Part shown: positions 31,682-32,785 of the stretch, in pieces | How positions within the stretch are numbered: position 1 is the stretch's first letter | How the letters are laid out: the number at the start of each line of letters is the position of its first letter | Source: a virus | Virus record (IMG/VR): IMGVR_UViG_3300044971_000900 | Location: 1-32,785 of that record | Reading direction: 5' to 3' (one strand) | DNA: 32,785 bases | Translations under genes and position numbers: made by a program | The notes under the pieces: model-generated | The model's database searches: none | What the model was told of the DNA's origin: nothing | The model's input: only the letters and a program-made list of their open reading frames with translations

Positions 31682-32785
31682 ATGGTTATAGATAATGCTC
31701 AACAGCTTACTGCGTTGAATGGTCGTGATGTATTCTTACATCCGATTCCAATAGACGATCGATTGCATCCAAGCTTTGCATCTATAATTGCATTTGGTAT
31801 TGTCGATATCCAAACTTCAAAATCATATGTTGTAAGTGTTAATCATCCGGAAGGATTGTTTCACGTATCCGATCTCAGCTTTTTAACTGGAGCAGTCTAC
31901 ACAACAAATAAAGCAATACTAATTGCAAACGGATACGACATTGAAAGCTACGACTTGGAGATGATGTCTTACCTAAGAACAAACAAAGGGTTTGAGATAG
32001 AATCAAGTACACTAACTTCTCACTACAACCGTACACTATCGAAGATGCAAAAGATAAACGCATTAGTAGACTTGGTTAAGTTAGAGGAGCAAGCATTCAC
32101 CTTATACAAGAAGCACTATAAACCTACTTTACCGGATGGACTAGACTTTTATAGTAACACACTAAAACGATCTTTGATTGCTATTCAACAAAATGGATTG
32201 CAAATCGATCCTATGTTGTTTGAAGAGAATTTTGGAAAAACCTTTGCACAGAGAGATAACCAATGCTACACACAGTATAATTTCTACACAACTACTGGTC
32301 GTCCAAGTAATAGGTTTGGTGGAATTAACTTTGCAGCCTTACCTAAGGAGGATGATACTAGAGCTTGTTTTGTTAGTAGGTTTGAGAATGGAGTACTGCT
32401 AGAGCTAGACTTCAACTCATATCACCCCAGATTGATTGCTGACATTATTGGATACAATTTTGGAACTGAAGATGCTTATCACCATCTAGCTAAGAAGTAT
32501 CACAACACGGAGACACCAACTGCATCACAAGTAGCAAAAGCTAAAGAAGATACGTTCCGTCAGTTGTATGGAGGGATTAAGAGAGAGTATCTAGAGATTC
32601 CATTCTTTGCAGCTACTGATATGTTCTCAAAGCAAATTTGGAAACATATGATCACACACGGGTATGTTGACAGTTTAATATCAGGTAGGAGACTATTAAT
32701 GAGCAATTACCAGGATATAACCGAATACACACTCTTCAACTACTACATACAAATGTACGAAACTGAGAAGAACGCAATCGTGTTA
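31682..32785 (+). CDS. Family A DNA polymerase, 5-prime 368 codons (runs off the window)
   Basis: Open from ATG 31682 (in-frame stop at 31658-31660 upstream) to the window end. Polymerase landmarks of the PolA family are present: TTTGRPSNRFGGINFAALP at 203-221; motif A LELDFNSYHPRLIADIIG with Asp243; motif B with Lys288, Phe292 and Tyr296-Gly297; and GYVDSLISGRR at 327-337. Motif C would lie beyond the window. The first about 200 residues hold no recognisable 3-5 exonuclease motifs (no DxE early, no exo-type YxxxD), so proofreading may come from a separate gene, as in Rhodothermus phage RM378. The steric-gate position, Glu in Klenow, is His248; the Arg of motif B is Val284. T4 itself uses a family B polymerase. 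Confidence 0.85.
   Translation, partial: MVIDNAQQLTALNGRDVFLHPIPIDDRLHPSFASIIAFGIVDIQTSKSYVVSVNHPEGLFHVSDLSFLTGAVYTTNKAILIANGYDIESYDLEMMSYLRTNKGFEIESSTLTSHYNRTLSKMQKINALVDLVKLEEQAFTLYKKHYKPTLPDGLDFYSNTLKRSLIAIQQNGLQIDPMLFEENFGKTFAQRDNQCYTQYNFYTTTGRPSNRFGGINFAALPKEDDTRACFVSRFENGVLLELDFNSYHPRLIADIIGYNFGTEDAYHHLAKKYHNTETPTASQVAKAKEDTFRQLYGGIKREYLEIPFFAATDMFSKQIWKHMITHGYVDSLISGRRLLMSNYQDITEYTLFNYYIQMYETEKNAIVL

Noticed and set aside
32178-32402. + strand open frame inside the polymerase
   Set aside because: The polymerase frame through this region carries clear family A motifs; this one is a shadow.

Overview
This window is the virion-structure region of a large, strictly lytic-looking tailed phage of the T4-like (contractile-tail, myovirus) kind. 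Every gene I can support is on the + strand, genes are packed with 1-8 nt overlaps or short gaps, and no stretch over about 170 bases is empty. Recognisable T4-type proteins include portal gp20, prohead protease gp21, major capsid gp23, tail sheath gp18 and tail tube gp19, but lengths and gene order differ from T4, so it is a distant relative. The host is probably a member of the Bacteroidota: start codons are preceded by A-rich sequence with almost no Shine-Dalgarno motifs, and the DNA is AT-rich. That host call is an inference.

Layout. 1-180: C-terminal end of a protein, probably the large terminase (gp17). 205-5877: portal, two unrecognised helical proteins in the place where T4 has gp67/gp68, the prohead protease, then three unrecognised small proteins, one with a membrane-type hydrophobic hairpin. 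5878-6042: a structured non-coding leader. 6043-8673: very acidic scaffold (gp22-like) and major capsid protein. 8749-9459: a PhoH-like ATPase as a separate unit. 9512-12400: neck and tail-completion proteins resembling gp13, gp14 and gp15. 12400-18631: a fibre region with two large Ser/Thr/Gly-rich repeat fibres that share the same N-terminal anchor, two small mutually similar proteins between them, and accessory small proteins. 18679-21911: a coiled-coil protein, tail sheath and tail tube. 22014-23097: a gp26-like zinc-finger baseplate/tail-assembly protein overlapping a short second frame at a run of seven T, a candidate programmed frameshift. 23159-30896: tape measure, baseplate/tube-junction protein, LysM protein and a cysteine-rich hub-like protein. 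30906-31646: an unrecognised structural-type protein. 31682 to the end: the first replication gene, a family A DNA polymerase with no exonuclease domain in the visible part, running off the window.

Regulation. Twelve gene starts are preceded by a recurrent octamer TA(T/C)TTAT(A/T/G), usually 10-27 bases before the start codon, and three good intrinsic terminators lie just before three genes (two of those genes also carry the octamer as TATTTATA and one as TACTTATA). Together these divide the window into transcription units. TATTTATA is the reverse complement of the T4 late-promoter core TATAAATA, so this is either a different late promoter or an inverted arrangement. I regard this motif, the overlapping-frame chaperone pair and the exonuclease-less polymerase with altered active-site positions as the most interesting features.
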